Assembly: GCA_027307165.1 (NCBI GenBank)
Contig: DAHUXM010000024.1
Span: 62,001-126,000, forward strand
DNA length: 64,000 bases
Reading direction: 5' to 3'
From: Gemmatimonadota bacterium
GTDB taxonomy: Bacteria; Gemmatimonadota; Gemmatimonadetes; Gemmatimonadales; Gemmatimonadaceae
Part shown: positions 1 to 8,692 of the stretch, one piece after another
How the letters are laid out: the number at the start of each line of letters is the position of its first letter
How positions within the stretch are numbered: position 1 is the first letter of the stretch
Translations under genes and position numbers: made by a program
The notes under the pieces: generated by a model
Told to the model about the DNA's origin: nothing
Databases searched by the model: none
The model's input: the letters and a program-made list of their open reading frames with translations, nothing else

Positions 1-465
1 AACGCGCAGGATCGTGGCATCGCGCGCTTCGTGAGCGTTCAGAACGAGTACAGTCTCCTGCACCGGGATCCGGAAGTCGAAGTGCTCGCTGAATGCGAAC
101 GCGTACACGTCGCGTTCGTGCCGTTCTTTCCTCTGGCCAGCGGACTGCTGACGGGCAAGTACCATCTCGGTCAACCGGCACCACAGGGCAGCCGGCTGGC
201 GAGCGGGCCGCGCGCTGCGCAACTGACGGATGCCAGGCTCGAGCTGGTCGAAGAGCTGCGCGCGTTCGCGCAATCACGCGGACATACCCTTCTCGAGCTC
301 GCGTTCTCCTGGCTGCTTGCGCGGCCCGTAGTCGCTTCCGTAATCGCGGGCGCAACGACGCCCGAACAGGTGACGGCCAACGTAGCTGCGGCACGGTGGG
401 AGTTGAGCAACGCCGATCTCGACGCGATCGACACGATCGTGCCGCCTCCCCGGTCAGATCACTGA
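1..465 (+). CDS. aldo/keto reductase, C-terminal part (cut by window edge)
   Basis: The frame is open from base 1 with no start inside, so the gene begins upstream. The visible 154 residues are the C-terminal half of an NADPH-dependent aldo/keto reductase barrel. FVSVQNEYSLLHR is the family's SVQNEYS-L strand. FFPLASGLLTGKY is the loop before the cofactor site. VVASVIAGATTPEQV with nearby N residues is the usual NADP phosphate-binding segment. The catalytic Tyr, Lys and His would lie off the window. The gene is convergent with the next one and the stop regions overlap by 7 bases. The substrate cannot be told from this part. Confidence 0.9.
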   Translation, partial: NAQDRGIARFVSVQNEYSLLHRDPEVEVLAECERVHVAFVPFFPLASGLLTGKYHLGQPAPQGSRLASGPRAAQLTDARLELVEELRAFAQSRGHTLLELAFSWLLARPVVASVIAGATTPEQVTANVAAARWELSNADLDAIDTIVPPPRSDH

Positions 466-929
466 GCGATGCTCTGCGTCCGTGCACGCCACGCGCGGAT
501 CGCGCCGGCGTGCACGGGATAGTGGCCGTAAGTGTCGAATCGCAGACGGCGCAGGAATCGAGTTTCGCGCGTGAACAGCTCTTCCGGCGCTGCGGCGACG
601 TAATCGACGAGCCGGACGTGCACTTCATCATGTTGCCGTAGCACCTCGGCGAGTGAAAGCCCGCTCCGCCGCTCGGTCATCATGGCGTTGAACGCGTCGA
701 TGCCGCCGTACGTCACCGAATAGCGTGGCGATGCACCGCCCGCGCGAATTACCGGCAGATTCTTGAGCGCTTCCTCTTCCCACCATGTCACGTGCGCGAT
801 GATGTCACGAACCGACCACTCGCCGGTGACGCGCGGAATTTTCAATTGCGATCCCGACAGTCCGGCGTACGATTCCTCGAAGTCCTTCCAGGCCGAATCC
901 AGTCGCCCGAGCAACCGCTGTCTCTTCAC
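459..929 (-). CDS. DinB-like / ClbS-DfsB family four-helix protein
   Basis: A 156-residue protein of the DinB/YfiT helical-bundle superfamily. The signature GEWSVRDIIAHVTWWEEEAL near residues 36-55 and the late HYPVHAGAIRAWR helix are typical of the ClbS/DfsB (DUF1706-like) branch, whose members are soluble and often stress-related or self-resistance proteins. Length matches the family. It is transcribed away from the Ada-AlkA gene and shares with it a 160-bp divergent region that contains a perfect 18-bp inverted repeat. The substrate is unknown, and some relatives act as thiol-dependent enzymes. Confidence 0.75.
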   Translation of the reverse strand: MKRQRLLGRLDSAWKDFEESYAGLSGSQLKIPRVTGEWSVRDIIAHVTWWEEEALKNLPVIRAGGASPRYSVTYGGIDAFNAMMTERRSGLSLAEVLRQHDEVHVRLVDYVAAAPEELFTRETRFLRRLRFDTYGHYPVHAGAIRAWRARTQSIAQ

Positions 930-964
930 GATTAGTTTCCGTTATTGATGTGTTGATGAGCGAT

Positions 965-1065
965 ACCAGCCATTTTCGGACACCGCTCGCCACCTCTCAC
1001 GGATCATACCACGCCCTTGACGCCTCGGTCAGCGGTGGGTGATTCGATGTCCGAAAATGGCTGGT
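965..1065. repeat. perfect 18-bp inverted repeat between divergent promoters
   Basis: Left arm accagccattttcggaca (965-982) and right arm tgtccgaaaatggctggt (1048-1065) are exact reverse complements separated by 65 bases. Outside the arms a gcga/tcgc match continues after a 2-base offset. The element sits between the DinB-like gene and the Ada-AlkA gene, ending about 30 bases before the latter. It could be a pair of operator sites serving both genes, or the ends of a tiny MITE-like insertion. Nothing inside is coding. Confidence 0.7.
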
Positions 1066-1095
1066 CGCACCGCAGGGATCGTGCTATGATATGGA

Positions 1096-2553
1096 ATGAC
1101 CACGGACCCCGCGGCACTCTACAACGCCTTCACTTCCCGCGATCCCCGGTTCGACGGCGTGTTCTACGTCGGCGTTACGTCGACCGGGATCTATTGCCGC
1201 CCTGTCTGCACCGCACGGACGCCCAGGGCTGCCAACTGCCGGTTCTTCGACAGCGCTGAAGCCGCGGAGAAGGCGTCGTTCAGGCCGTGTCTGCGCTGCC
1301 GGCCGGAGCTTGCGCCAGGCAACGCGCCAGTCGATGACGCGCATCGCATCGCCAACCTCGTTGCGTATCGCATCGAGGAAGGCATGCTCGACAACGGTGA
1401 CGGTCTCGAGCAGGTCGCCGCGAAGTTCGGCTGGAGCTCACGCCAGATTCGGCGCATCCTCCACAAGGAGCTCGGCGTGTCACCGATGGAGCTCGTGATG
1501 ACGCGCCGTCTTCTGCTGGCGAAGCAATTGTTGACGGAGACGGCACTGCCCGTTACGGAAGTGGCGTTCGCGAGCGGCTTTTCGAGCCTGCGCCGCTTCA
1601 ACGATGCGTTCCGCAATCGTTACGGAATTCCGCCGACGCGCCTGCGCAAGGTTGCGAGCGAGTCGTCCGCAAGCGCGGTGCCGACCGACACCTTCGCACT
1701 GCAGTTGGCCTATCGGCCCCCGTTCGACTGGACAGGCATGCTCGACTTCCTGCGCGTGAGAGCATCGAAAGGGGTCGAGCGCGTGCATGATGATTCCTAC
1801 TCGCGCACCATACGACTCGGAAGTCACACGGGTTGGATTCACGTGCGGCACATGCCGCACAAGCGCGTGCTGCTGGTCGAGCTCACACGCTCGCTCATGC
1901 CGGTGCTCCCGACACTGTTGACCAGGTTGCGCAGCGTGTTCGATCTGAGTGCTCGCCCCGACATCATCTCCGCGCAGCTGATGCTCGATCCGTTGCTGAC
2001 CGAATTGGTCGCAGCAAATCCAGGCATGCGCGTACCGGGCGCGTTCGACGGGTTCGAGCTTGCAGTGCGCGCGATACTCGGACAGCAGATCACTGTGAGG
2101 GCGGCAACGACGCTGGCGGGTCGCTACGTCAACGCGTTCGGTGACAGCATCGTCACGCCGCACGATGGTCTGACGCATCTCGCGCCAACAGCGCAGCGCG
2201 TTGCCGGACTTGGCGTGGATGCCATCGCCTCGCTCGGCATCATCCAATCGCGCGCCCGCGGAATCATCGGGCTCGCAGCCGAGGTTGCGTCCGGGCGTCT
2301 GGAACTCGACGCTGGCGCGGATCCGGATGCAACCATGAAGCAGCTCATTGCGCTGCCCGGCATAGGACGCTGGACTGCCCATTACATCGCAATGCGCGCG
2401 CTGCGCTGGCCGGACGCGTTCCCCAGGGAAGACGTCGTCCTCCGCAACAACCTCGGCGGAGTGACCGCTGCCCGCGCGGATGAGATCTCCCAGGCGTGGC
2501 GCCCGTGGCGCAGCTACGCTACACTGCACTTGTGGAGAGGGCCGGTGCGGTAG
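1096..2553 (+). CDS. alkA: Ada-like / AlkA fusion: methyl-phosphotriester sensor plus 3-methyladenine DNA glycosylase
   Basis: A 485-residue DNA-repair regulator and enzyme. Residues 1-80 are the Ada zinc domain. GIYCRPVCTAR and FRPCLRCRP supply Cys34, Cys38, Cys65 and Cys68, and Cys34 corresponds to the methyl-accepting cysteine of E. coli Ada. Residues ~85-185 are an AraC-type double HTH. From ~200 on come the AlkA N-terminal domain and the HhH-GPD glycosylase fold, with LPGIGRWTAHYIAMRAL as hairpin and Asp446 in PREDVVLRNN as the expected catalytic Asp. The Ada O6-methyltransferase (PCHR) domain is absent. It should sense methylated phosphate backbone, activate transcription, and excise alkylated purines. 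The ATG at 1096 is preferred because the Ada domain begins at once, although no strong ribosome site precedes it. Confidence 0.93.
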   Translation: MTTDPAALYNAFTSRDPRFDGVFYVGVTSTGIYCRPVCTARTPRAANCRFFDSAEAAEKASFRPCLRCRPELAPGNAPVDDAHRIANLVAYRIEEGMLDNGDGLEQVAAKFGWSSRQIRRILHKELGVSPMELVMTRRLLLAKQLLTETALPVTEVAFASGFSSLRRFNDAFRNRYGIPPTRLRKVASESSASAVPTDTFALQLAYRPPFDWTGMLDFLRVRASKGVERVHDDSYSRTIRLGSHTGWIHVRHMPHKRVLLVELTRSLMPVLPTLLTRLRSVFDLSARPDIISAQLMLDPLLTELVAANPGMRVPGAFDGFELAVRAILGQQITVRAATTLAGRYVNAFGDSIVTPHDGLTHLAPTAQRVAGLGVDAIASLGIIQSRARGIIGLAAEVASGRLELDAGADPDATMKQLIALPGIGRWTAHYIAMRALRWPDAFPREDVVLRNNLGGVTAARADEISQAWRPWRSYATLHLWRGPVR

Positions 2554-2579
2554 AATCCCGAGAGGTCGACAAAACTCAT

Positions 2580-3488
2580 ATGCGCGTACTGAGCCTGCTT
2601 CCGGCATCGACGGAAATCATCGCCGCACTTGATGCTGCCGATTCGATCGTCGGTATCACGCACGAGTGCGACTTTCCTGCAGACGTCGTGCGCACGCTCC
2701 CGCGCGTGACGCGTTCGATTGTGGATGCGAGCCTGACGACCCCACGCGAGATCGACGAGGCGGTGCGCGGCCTGTCGCACGCCGGTGAGCCGCTCTACCT
2801 GCTCGACGAGGACGCCATCACCTCACTTGCGCCGGATCTGATCGTCACCCAGGCGCTGTGCGAAGTGTGCGCGGTGAGCGAGACCGACGTCCGCGCGATC
2901 GCAGCACGACTGCCGAGCAAGCCGCAGGTGGTGACTCTCTCGGGTTCAACCTGGAACGGCGTCGCCGAGGACATGCGCCGGCTCGGCGCGGCACTGGGCT
3001 GCGTGGATACGGCAGCGGAAGTCGTCGAGTCACTCGAGGCACGTATTCGCGACGTGCACGAGACACTGCGCGCAGCCCACGCGCCCCGTCCCAACGTTGT
3101 GGTGATCGAGTGGACCGATCCCGTATTCGCGGCCGGCCACTGGGTTCCCGAATTGGTGCGGCGCGCTGGCGGTCACGAGCTGATGTCGGTCGCGGGCGAG
3201 CATTCCACCGTCCGCACAGTCGAAGCAATCAGATCCGCCGGGCCCGAGCTACTCGTAGTCGCGCCCTGCGGGTACGACGTGGAGCACGCGGCATCCGCTG
3301 CGCGTGACTTGCTCGCGCGAGACGAATGGGCCTGGGCTGGTGGGATTCCGGTGTGGGCCGTCGATGCAAACTCGCTTCTCAGCCGGCCAGGTCCGCGTCT
3401 GGTGAACGGAATCGAGACGCTCGCGGCGATAATGCATCCGGATCTGTTCCCTGTAGCGGTCGAATCGAACGCAGTACGGGTTGCGTAG
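2580..3488 (+). CDS. BtuF-like periplasmic-binding-fold protein without signal peptide (cobalamin/Fe-siderophore type)
   Basis: 302 residues from the ATG at 2580, starting directly with MRVLSLLPASTEIIAALDA, the first strand of the PF01497 fold, so I prefer it to the upstream ATG at 2496 inside alkA. VGITHECDFP, the mid-protein CEVCAV motif and WTDPVFAAGHWVPELV are typical of the cytoplasmic cobalamin-binding-protein branch of the BtuF/FepB superfamily. No signal peptide or lipobox is present, so it is not a classical transport receptor. No permease or ATPase gene lies nearby. It follows alkA by 26 bases and is probably cotranscribed. The ligand and role are inference only. Confidence 0.8.
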   Translation: MRVLSLLPASTEIIAALDAADSIVGITHECDFPADVVRTLPRVTRSIVDASLTTPREIDEAVRGLSHAGEPLYLLDEDAITSLAPDLIVTQALCEVCAVSETDVRAIAARLPSKPQVVTLSGSTWNGVAEDMRRLGAALGCVDTAAEVVESLEARIRDVHETLRAAHAPRPNVVVIEWTDPVFAAGHWVPELVRRAGGHELMSVAGEHSTVRTVEAIRSAGPELLVVAPCGYDVEHAASAARDLLARDEWAWAGGIPVWAVDANSLLSRPGPRLVNGIETLAAIMHPDLFPVAVESNAVRVA

Positions 3489-3516
3489 TCCTCCCGGGCG
3501 ATTACCCGGGAGGACT
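3487..3516. terminator. hairpin between convergent genes
   Basis: agtcctcccggg (3487-3498) and cccgggaggact (3505-3516) form a perfect 12-bp stem with a 6-base loop, overlapping the last bases of the BtuF-like stop codon. There is no clear T-tract on either side. The position between converging genes suggests a bidirectional transcription stop. Confidence 0.65.
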
Positions 3517-3524
3517 GCGCGGAG

Positions 3525-4916
3525 TTACTTGTTCACCCTGTACGGTGCCAGTTGCGGATCCACCGTCTTCCTGTCACCGACCACCACGAGTGTCATGTGG
3601 TCGGGCTTGAGGTATGTCTGCGCCATGTGCTGCACTTCCGCCGGCGTCACGGCCAGAACGTGCTTGACGTAGTCGGCGAGATATGAATTACCCAGTCCCT
3701 GCTCGTCGACGAACGAGAGCTGGTTCACGATCCCTCCGCGCGATGCATTTCTAAGCGTGAAGAGGCCGATCATGTTGTTCTTGATACCGCTCAGCTCCGG
3801 CTCGCGCGGTGCCGCGCTCTGCAGCCGCGCGATCTCGCCGAAGATCTCCTTGAGCGATGCGCCGGTCACCGCCGTTGTCACGTCAGCCTGTTCGGCCCAG
3901 TTCGCGTCGTGATAGTGCGTGCTCACATAGCTGTACGGTGAGTACGTGTACCCCTTCTGCTCGCGGATGTTGGTAGTGATTCGTGAGCCGAAAGTGCCAC
4001 CGAGCAGCGCGTCCATCACGTTGAGCTGGATATAGTCGGCGCTGGTGGGGCCGGGAACGGGCACGCCGAGAATCAGCGTCGACTGCACCGAGCCGGGTCT
4101 GTCGATCAGTGTCACCGTGCGCTTCGTGCTTGGCGTTGGCGGGTCGATAGTTGGGCGTGCGCCGGCTCTCCACCCCGAGAACGCATCGCGTGCCGCACGC
4201 TCGACCGCGGCGGGGTCGAAGACGCCAACAACGTATAGATGCGCACGTGCTGCGCCGAAGTTCCGCGCGTAGAAGTCGCGCACCTGCGCGATCGTGTATC
4301 CGTTCAGCATCGCGGCCGTGGGAAACGCACGACCGTACGGATGGTCACCATAGACCTCTCGTGCGTAAGCCTCCTGCGCGACAGGCTGCGGCTGACTCAG
4401 TGCGATCGCAAGATTACGCGCCTCGTTCGCCTTGATCCGCGCTAGCTCGCTTTCGGGGAGTAAGGGATGCTGAGCGACGTCGGCGACGAGTTTCACCATG
4501 TCAGCGGCACGCTCGCCGAGCACGGCGCCGCCGATCCGCGACATGTCGTCACCCGCGGAAGTGGTGAGCTCTCCTCCCATGCCGGCGACGTCGTCGGCGA
4601 TCTGGGTTGCGCTCCGTGTCGTTGTCCCTTCGCGCATGAGATCGGTCGTAACGTCGGCCAGCCACGTCTGTGTCGCGGTTTCGTCGATGTGACCCGTGCG
4701 AAGTTCGAGATAGATCGAAGCCTTGGGAATCTTTCCGAACTGCACCAGCGTGACCTTCATTCCGTTCGCGAGCGTGATGTCGTGCCGCGGCGGAATGTGG
4801 AATGCTTTCGGTGTGCCAAGGGGCGGGGGCGCCTCGCGAGTGGTCGAGGTCTGCTGTGCACTCACAGTGGTCGCGGTGCCAAGCAGGATGACCGCGGCTG
4901 ATATGATGTTCCTCAT
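3525..4916 (-). CDS. M16 family zinc-peptidase homologue, catalytically inactive subunit, exported
   Basis: 463 residues with an N-terminal signal peptide ending near VSAQQ. The two-lobed M16 (pitrilysin/processing-peptidase) fold is recognisable from ITLANGMKVTLVQ, the LxxVxTDLMREGT helix, YGDHPYGR and the C-terminal VVGDRKTV. The zinc motif HxxEH is missing: the equivalent helix reads WLADVTTDLM. It should therefore be the non-catalytic, substrate-holding partner of the active M16 protein encoded 19 bases upstream on the same strand. Such M16B pairs are common in the periplasm. The substrate is unknown. Confidence 0.9.
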   Translation of the reverse strand: MRNIISAAVILLGTATTVSAQQTSTTREAPPPLGTPKAFHIPPRHDITLANGMKVTLVQFGKIPKASIYLELRTGHIDETATQTWLADVTTDLMREGTTTRSATQIADDVAGMGGELTTSAGDDMSRIGGAVLGERAADMVKLVADVAQHPLLPESELARIKANEARNLAIALSQPQPVAQEAYAREVYGDHPYGRAFPTAAMLNGYTIAQVRDFYARNFGAARAHLYVVGVFDPAAVERAARDAFSGWRAGARPTIDPPTPSTKRTVTLIDRPGSVQSTLILGVPVPGPTSADYIQLNVMDALLGGTFGSRITTNIREQKGYTYSPYSYVSTHYHDANWAEQADVTTAVTGASLKEIFGEIARLQSAAPREPELSGIKNNMIGLFTLRNASRGGIVNQLSFVDEQGLGNSYLADYVKHVLAVTPAEVQHMAQTYLKPDHMTLVVVGDRKTVDPQLAPYRVNK

Positions 4917-4935
4917 CTGTCTGGTCTCCGCGCGA

Positions 4936-6354
4936 TCATGGGTTTGGGCCGCTCTTGGCGGCCGGTACGATGAATTCGACCGTACGATTGGTCGGAGCGA
5001 GATATTCCTGCGCAGTCTTGAGCAGCAACTCCGGAGTTACGCTCGCGAAGCCGGCTTCGAGGTTGTTGATCTCGCCTGGATCGTTGTCGAACAGTGCAAA
5101 TGATGCAAGCAGGTTCGCGCGGCCGAAGCCCGCGGACTGCTCCAGCTCCTGATACAGGCTCGACCGCAGCTTTACAAGCGCAAGATCGAGTACCGCCTGA
5201 CTCACCGGCGCCGTTCGCAGCGGCGCGATCGCGGTGTCCATTGCTGCGAGCAGCGTCTCGCCCGACTTTCCGGAATCGTGAAATGCCTGTATCTCCCAGA
5301 GCATCGGTCCCTGATAGTCGAACATGTCGCCCAGTCCGAAGTTGATGCCGGCATCGACGCTCCCTGTGAGACCACGCTTCTGCACCAGCTCCTGGTAGAA
5401 GCGCGAGTTCTGGCCTTGCGCCAGGATCTGATCCAGCAATCCGAAAGCGTACCACTCGGGCGTCAGACGTTGCGGGACGTGATACGCGACTCCGATCGCG
5501 GGACGTGTGGCGAGCGAGTCGATTCGCGTGAAACGCTTCTCGGCCGTCTGCGGAGGCTCTGAGAGGTCTGGCCTGGGCGGGAGCGCCGCGGCGGGAATGT
5601 TCCCGAAGTATTCGGTGATCCAGTTACGCACATCGTTACGGTCGTAGTCGCCGGTCACGACGAGCACCGCGTTGCCGGGCGAGTAATACGTGTGAAAGAA
5701 GCTCTCGACGTCGCTCAGGTTCGCTGCATCGAGGTCATGCATGTCGCCGTAGAAGTTGTGCGCATTGTACCAGTTGGTGTTCGCGTGCATCGGCAGATCG
5801 ATCCACGGAAAACCGCCGTAGGGCTGGTTCAATACGTTGACGCGAACCTCGTTCTTGACCACGTCGCGCTGGTTGTTGAGGTTGGCGGTGTCGATCACGA
5901 GTCCCCGCATGCGATCTGCTTCCGCCCACAGGATCCTGCGCACCGCGTGGGTCGGTATGACCTCGAAGTAATTGGTGAAGTCGAATCGTGTGGATCCATT
6001 CAGGATGCCGCCGTTCTGCTCCACCAGTTTTACAAACTGAAGCTTGCCGAGGTTGCGGGATCCCTGGAACATGAGGTGCTCGAAGAGATGCGCGAAACCG
6101 GTTCGGTCTCGTGGCTCGGTGCGGAATCCTATGTTGTAATACACAGCGACCACCGCGGTCGGCGTGGTCGAATCCGGAGACAGCACGACGCGAAGTCCGT
6201 TATCGAGCTTGTAGAACTCGACGGGAATATTCAGTGCAGCTGCAGCGCGCGTTGGAGCTTTGGCGGGAGCCTGAGCCTGGAGAGCCACTCCAGCTGAACC
6301 GAATACCGCGGCTCCCAGGATGAGGATGTGACGCAGGCGAAATACCGGCACCAT
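4936..6354 (-). CDS. M16 family zinc metallopeptidase, active subunit, exported
   Basis: 472 residues with a signal peptide (hydrophobic ILILGAAVFGSAGVALQAQA). The inverted zinc motif HLFEH is at residues 89-93 and the distal zinc-binding Glu is E169 in NNQRDVVKNEVR, the spacing expected for M16 peptidases. TEPRDRTGFAHLFEHLMF is the classic block. It is the first gene of a two-gene operon with the inactive homologue and very likely forms a heterodimer in the periplasm. It is divergent from the M42-like peptidase gene, so this spot concentrates peptide-degrading functions. Confidence 0.95.
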   Translation of the reverse strand: MVPVFRLRHILILGAAVFGSAGVALQAQAPAKAPTRAAAALNIPVEFYKLDNGLRVVLSPDSTTPTAVVAVYYNIGFRTEPRDRTGFAHLFEHLMFQGSRNLGKLQFVKLVEQNGGILNGSTRFDFTNYFEVIPTHAVRRILWAEADRMRGLVIDTANLNNQRDVVKNEVRVNVLNQPYGGFPWIDLPMHANTNWYNAHNFYGDMHDLDAANLSDVESFFHTYYSPGNAVLVVTGDYDRNDVRNWITEYFGNIPAAALPPRPDLSEPPQTAEKRFTRIDSLATRPAIGVAYHVPQRLTPEWYAFGLLDQILAQGQNSRFYQELVQKRGLTGSVDAGINFGLGDMFDYQGPMLWEIQAFHDSGKSGETLLAAMDTAIAPLRTAPVSQAVLDLALVKLRSSLYQELEQSAGFGRANLLASFALFDNDPGEINNLEAGFASVTPELLLKTAQEYLAPTNRTVEFIVPAAKSGPNP

Positions 6355-6482
6355 GGGTCGTCTCTTTGGGTGAGTGGTAAGGGAACATGGAGGACATCAC
6401 GGCGGGCGGCAAGTCGGCGGACGCGTGGGCATGGCCGAGGCAGCAGAAGGCGCTGGGGAGTCGTAAGTTTTGGCATCCCATC

Positions 6483-6488
6483 AAAGGA
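6483..6488 (+). promoter_or_regulatory. ribosome-binding site that sets the start of the M42-like gene
   Basis: aaagga lies 6 bases before GTG 6495. This favours the GTG over the upstream in-frame ATG at 6387, whose 36-residue leader is unlike an export signal. Confidence 0.7.
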
Positions 6489-6494
6489 ATCTTC

Positions 6495-8597
6495 GTGCGT
6501 CTCTCGCTCGCTATTGCCGCTGCTGCTTCGGTGATCGTAGTCGCCTCAGGAGGGGCGGCGCAGAATGCGCCTCGACCGGCAGGCGATCCCGCGTCGGTTG
6601 CCGCAGTGGCTTCCTGGCTTGCTTACGACGCACCGCCCGGAGACGAATCCTACATCACTAATGCGGTGGCGGCGGCGGACGATCACTGGCGTCGCGACGC
6701 GCTCGGCAACCTGGTCATGACGGTCGGAAGCGGTCACCCTCGTCGGTTGATCGCATGCGGGCTCGATCATGCAGGGTTCATCGTCAGTGAGATAACTGAC
6801 CAGGGCTATCTGCGATTGCATCGCGCCGGAAATGGCGCGACGCATCCACTCTGGGATCAGTTTCATCAGGCGCAGCAGGTGCGGGTGTTGACGAAGAACG
6901 GATCCATCCCGGGCGTAGTCGCCGTGGACAATCTTCACTTCGCGCAGGAGCATCGTGGCGATACGTCGATCGTGAACGTGGACCAGCTGTGGGTGGACGT
7001 CGGTGTCAGATCTCGCGCCGAAGCAACTGCGCTCGGCGTCGCCCTGATCGATCCCGTAGTACGAGACGTTCCGCCATGGATATACGCCGACTATGTGGCG
7101 GGCGCCGACGCGAGTGGCCGCGCGGGATGTGCAGCGGTGGCATCGGTCGCGCACGCGGCGCAGCGCAGCAATGCGCACACCACGGGCGAGACAGTATTCG
7201 TGTTGTCCACCCAGAGCAGTTTTCGATGGAGCGGACTGGAAGCTGCCACGGCGCGTCTGGGCAGATTCGACGAGGCGACGATCGTTGCCGCTGCAAGCAT
7301 GTCGGGTGATGACAGTGCAGCGGTGTCGCACTCACCCTTCGCTCCACGCGCGAGATCGGCTCCGGCGGTGAACAGCGACGCAGTGTCGCGCATGGCTGTG
7401 CGCGCGCGGTTCGCCGGCTCGCTCATGGAGACCGTTCGCGCGAGCGATCTGGATTCGTTGCTCCTTGCGGTGCGCGCTGCCGCACACGTGTCATCGCCAG
7501 CACCGTGGCTTGTGCTTCCGCGACCTCCCGCGACGGTCGCAACGCGCGCGCGCGACAGTCTTTCAGTGGCTGCGGACGTTCTCACACGTCTCGTCGAGCT
7601 ACCGGCGGTCGGCGAGCGCGAGTCCCCGGTGCGCGATGAAATTCGCAGCGCGTTGCCGGAATGGGCGCGCAAGCAGATAGTACAGGACTCTGCAGGCAAC
7701 CTCATCCTGTCGATGGGACCGGATCGCGATACGAGCGTCTTTCTCGCGCACATGGATGAAGTGGGATACATCGTTCGATCCATCGACCGTGATGGAACGG
7801 TGACACTGACGTCGCAGGGCGGTCTCAACGGCGCAGCATGGGAGGGGCAACCTGCGTTGTTGTTTCTGGACCGGCCGGCGACCAGTAACGCACTCGGCGC
7901 CGCGGCGCCCGCATCACTCCCCGGAGTCTTCGTACCGCGCGAGCAGGCGAAGTTGCGCCGCCCCGACGTCATGCGCGCGTGGTTCGGAATGGATTCGGCT
8001 GCACTCGTTACGCACGGCGTACGTCCCGGACTGGTTGTTACCGCATACAAGCGCGGCGAACGTCTCGCCGCGCCACGATTCACCGCACGCGCACTGGATG
8101 ACAGGGCGGGTGACACTGCCCTGTTGCTGGCGCTTGCAGAGATGGATCCGGCAAAGCTGACGCACAAGGTCATCTTCGTCTGGTCGGTCGAGGAAGAAGT
8201 CGGACTCTTCGGCGCAGCAGCTGCGGCCCAACACATCGGCACGTCGGTGCATCACGCATACGCGATCGACACCTTCGTGTCGTCCGATACGCCGTTGGAG
8301 TCGCCGTTTTTCGCCTTCGCGCCGCTTGGTGAAGGGCCGGTATTGCGAGCGTCGGACGACGGGATGATCGTGTTACCGAGCGAGCGCGACCGTATAATCG
8401 CACTGGCGCGCAACAATCACATCCTGTTGCAGGTGGGCACGACCAAGGGATCGACCGACGCCGTTCCGTTCGTGGCGAAAGGTGCGATCGGTGCCCAGCT
8501 CGGGTGGCCGGGACGGTACAGTCACTCGCCAGCGGAGGTACTGGATCTCAACGATCTGAAATCGCTGGCGCGGCTGGTGCGGGTGCTGGCGCAGTGA
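6495..8597 (+). CDS. tandem M42-like aminopeptidase, exported; N-terminal copy degenerate
   Basis: About 700 residues from GTG 6495, beginning with a signal peptide (VRLSLAIAAAASVIVVASGGAAQ). The C-terminal half is an M42 (TET/FrvX-like) co-catalytic zinc aminopeptidase with every ligand visible: AHMDEVGY, ALDDRAGD, the catalytic pair in SVEEEVGLFG, DTFVSSDTP and GRYSHSPAEV. The N-terminal half repeats the same order (DALGNLVMTVGSG, CGLDHAGFIVSEI, ADASGRAGCAA) but the metal ligands are lost. It is therefore a duplicated peptidase with one dead and one live domain, roughly twice the family length. Secretion suggests scavenging of extracellular or periplasmic peptides. Confidence 0.85.
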   Translation: MRLSLAIAAAASVIVVASGGAAQNAPRPAGDPASVAAVASWLAYDAPPGDESYITNAVAAADDHWRRDALGNLVMTVGSGHPRRLIACGLDHAGFIVSEITDQGYLRLHRAGNGATHPLWDQFHQAQQVRVLTKNGSIPGVVAVDNLHFAQEHRGDTSIVNVDQLWVDVGVRSRAEATALGVALIDPVVRDVPPWIYADYVAGADASGRAGCAAVASVAHAAQRSNAHTTGETVFVLSTQSSFRWSGLEAATARLGRFDEATIVAAASMSGDDSAAVSHSPFAPRARSAPAVNSDAVSRMAVRARFAGSLMETVRASDLDSLLLAVRAAAHVSSPAPWLVLPRPPATVATRARDSLSVAADVLTRLVELPAVGERESPVRDEIRSALPEWARKQIVQDSAGNLILSMGPDRDTSVFLAHMDEVGYIVRSIDRDGTVTLTSQGGLNGAAWEGQPALLFLDRPATSNALGAAAPASLPGVFVPREQAKLRRPDVMRAWFGMDSAALVTHGVRPGLVVTAYKRGERLAAPRFTARALDDRAGDTALLLALAEMDPAKLTHKVIFVWSVEEEVGLFGAAAAAQHIGTSVHHAYAIDTFVSSDTPLESPFFAFAPLGEGPVLRASDDGMIVLPSERDRIIALARNNHILLQVGTTKGSTDAVPFVAKGAIGAQLGWPGRYSHSPAEVLDLNDLKSLARLVRVLAQ

Positions 8598-8692
8598 TGT
8601 AGCAGTTCGCCGATCCCATTCCAGGGTAGGTAACAGGCAAAGATGCATCCTTGCCCCACCTTGTCTGGCATCCTTCCGATAACCGGGCCTCG

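Noticed and set aside
6387-6494. ATG 6387 as start of the M42-like gene
   Set aside because: It would add 36 residues before a signal peptide, while GTG 6495 has a ribosome site at the right distance.
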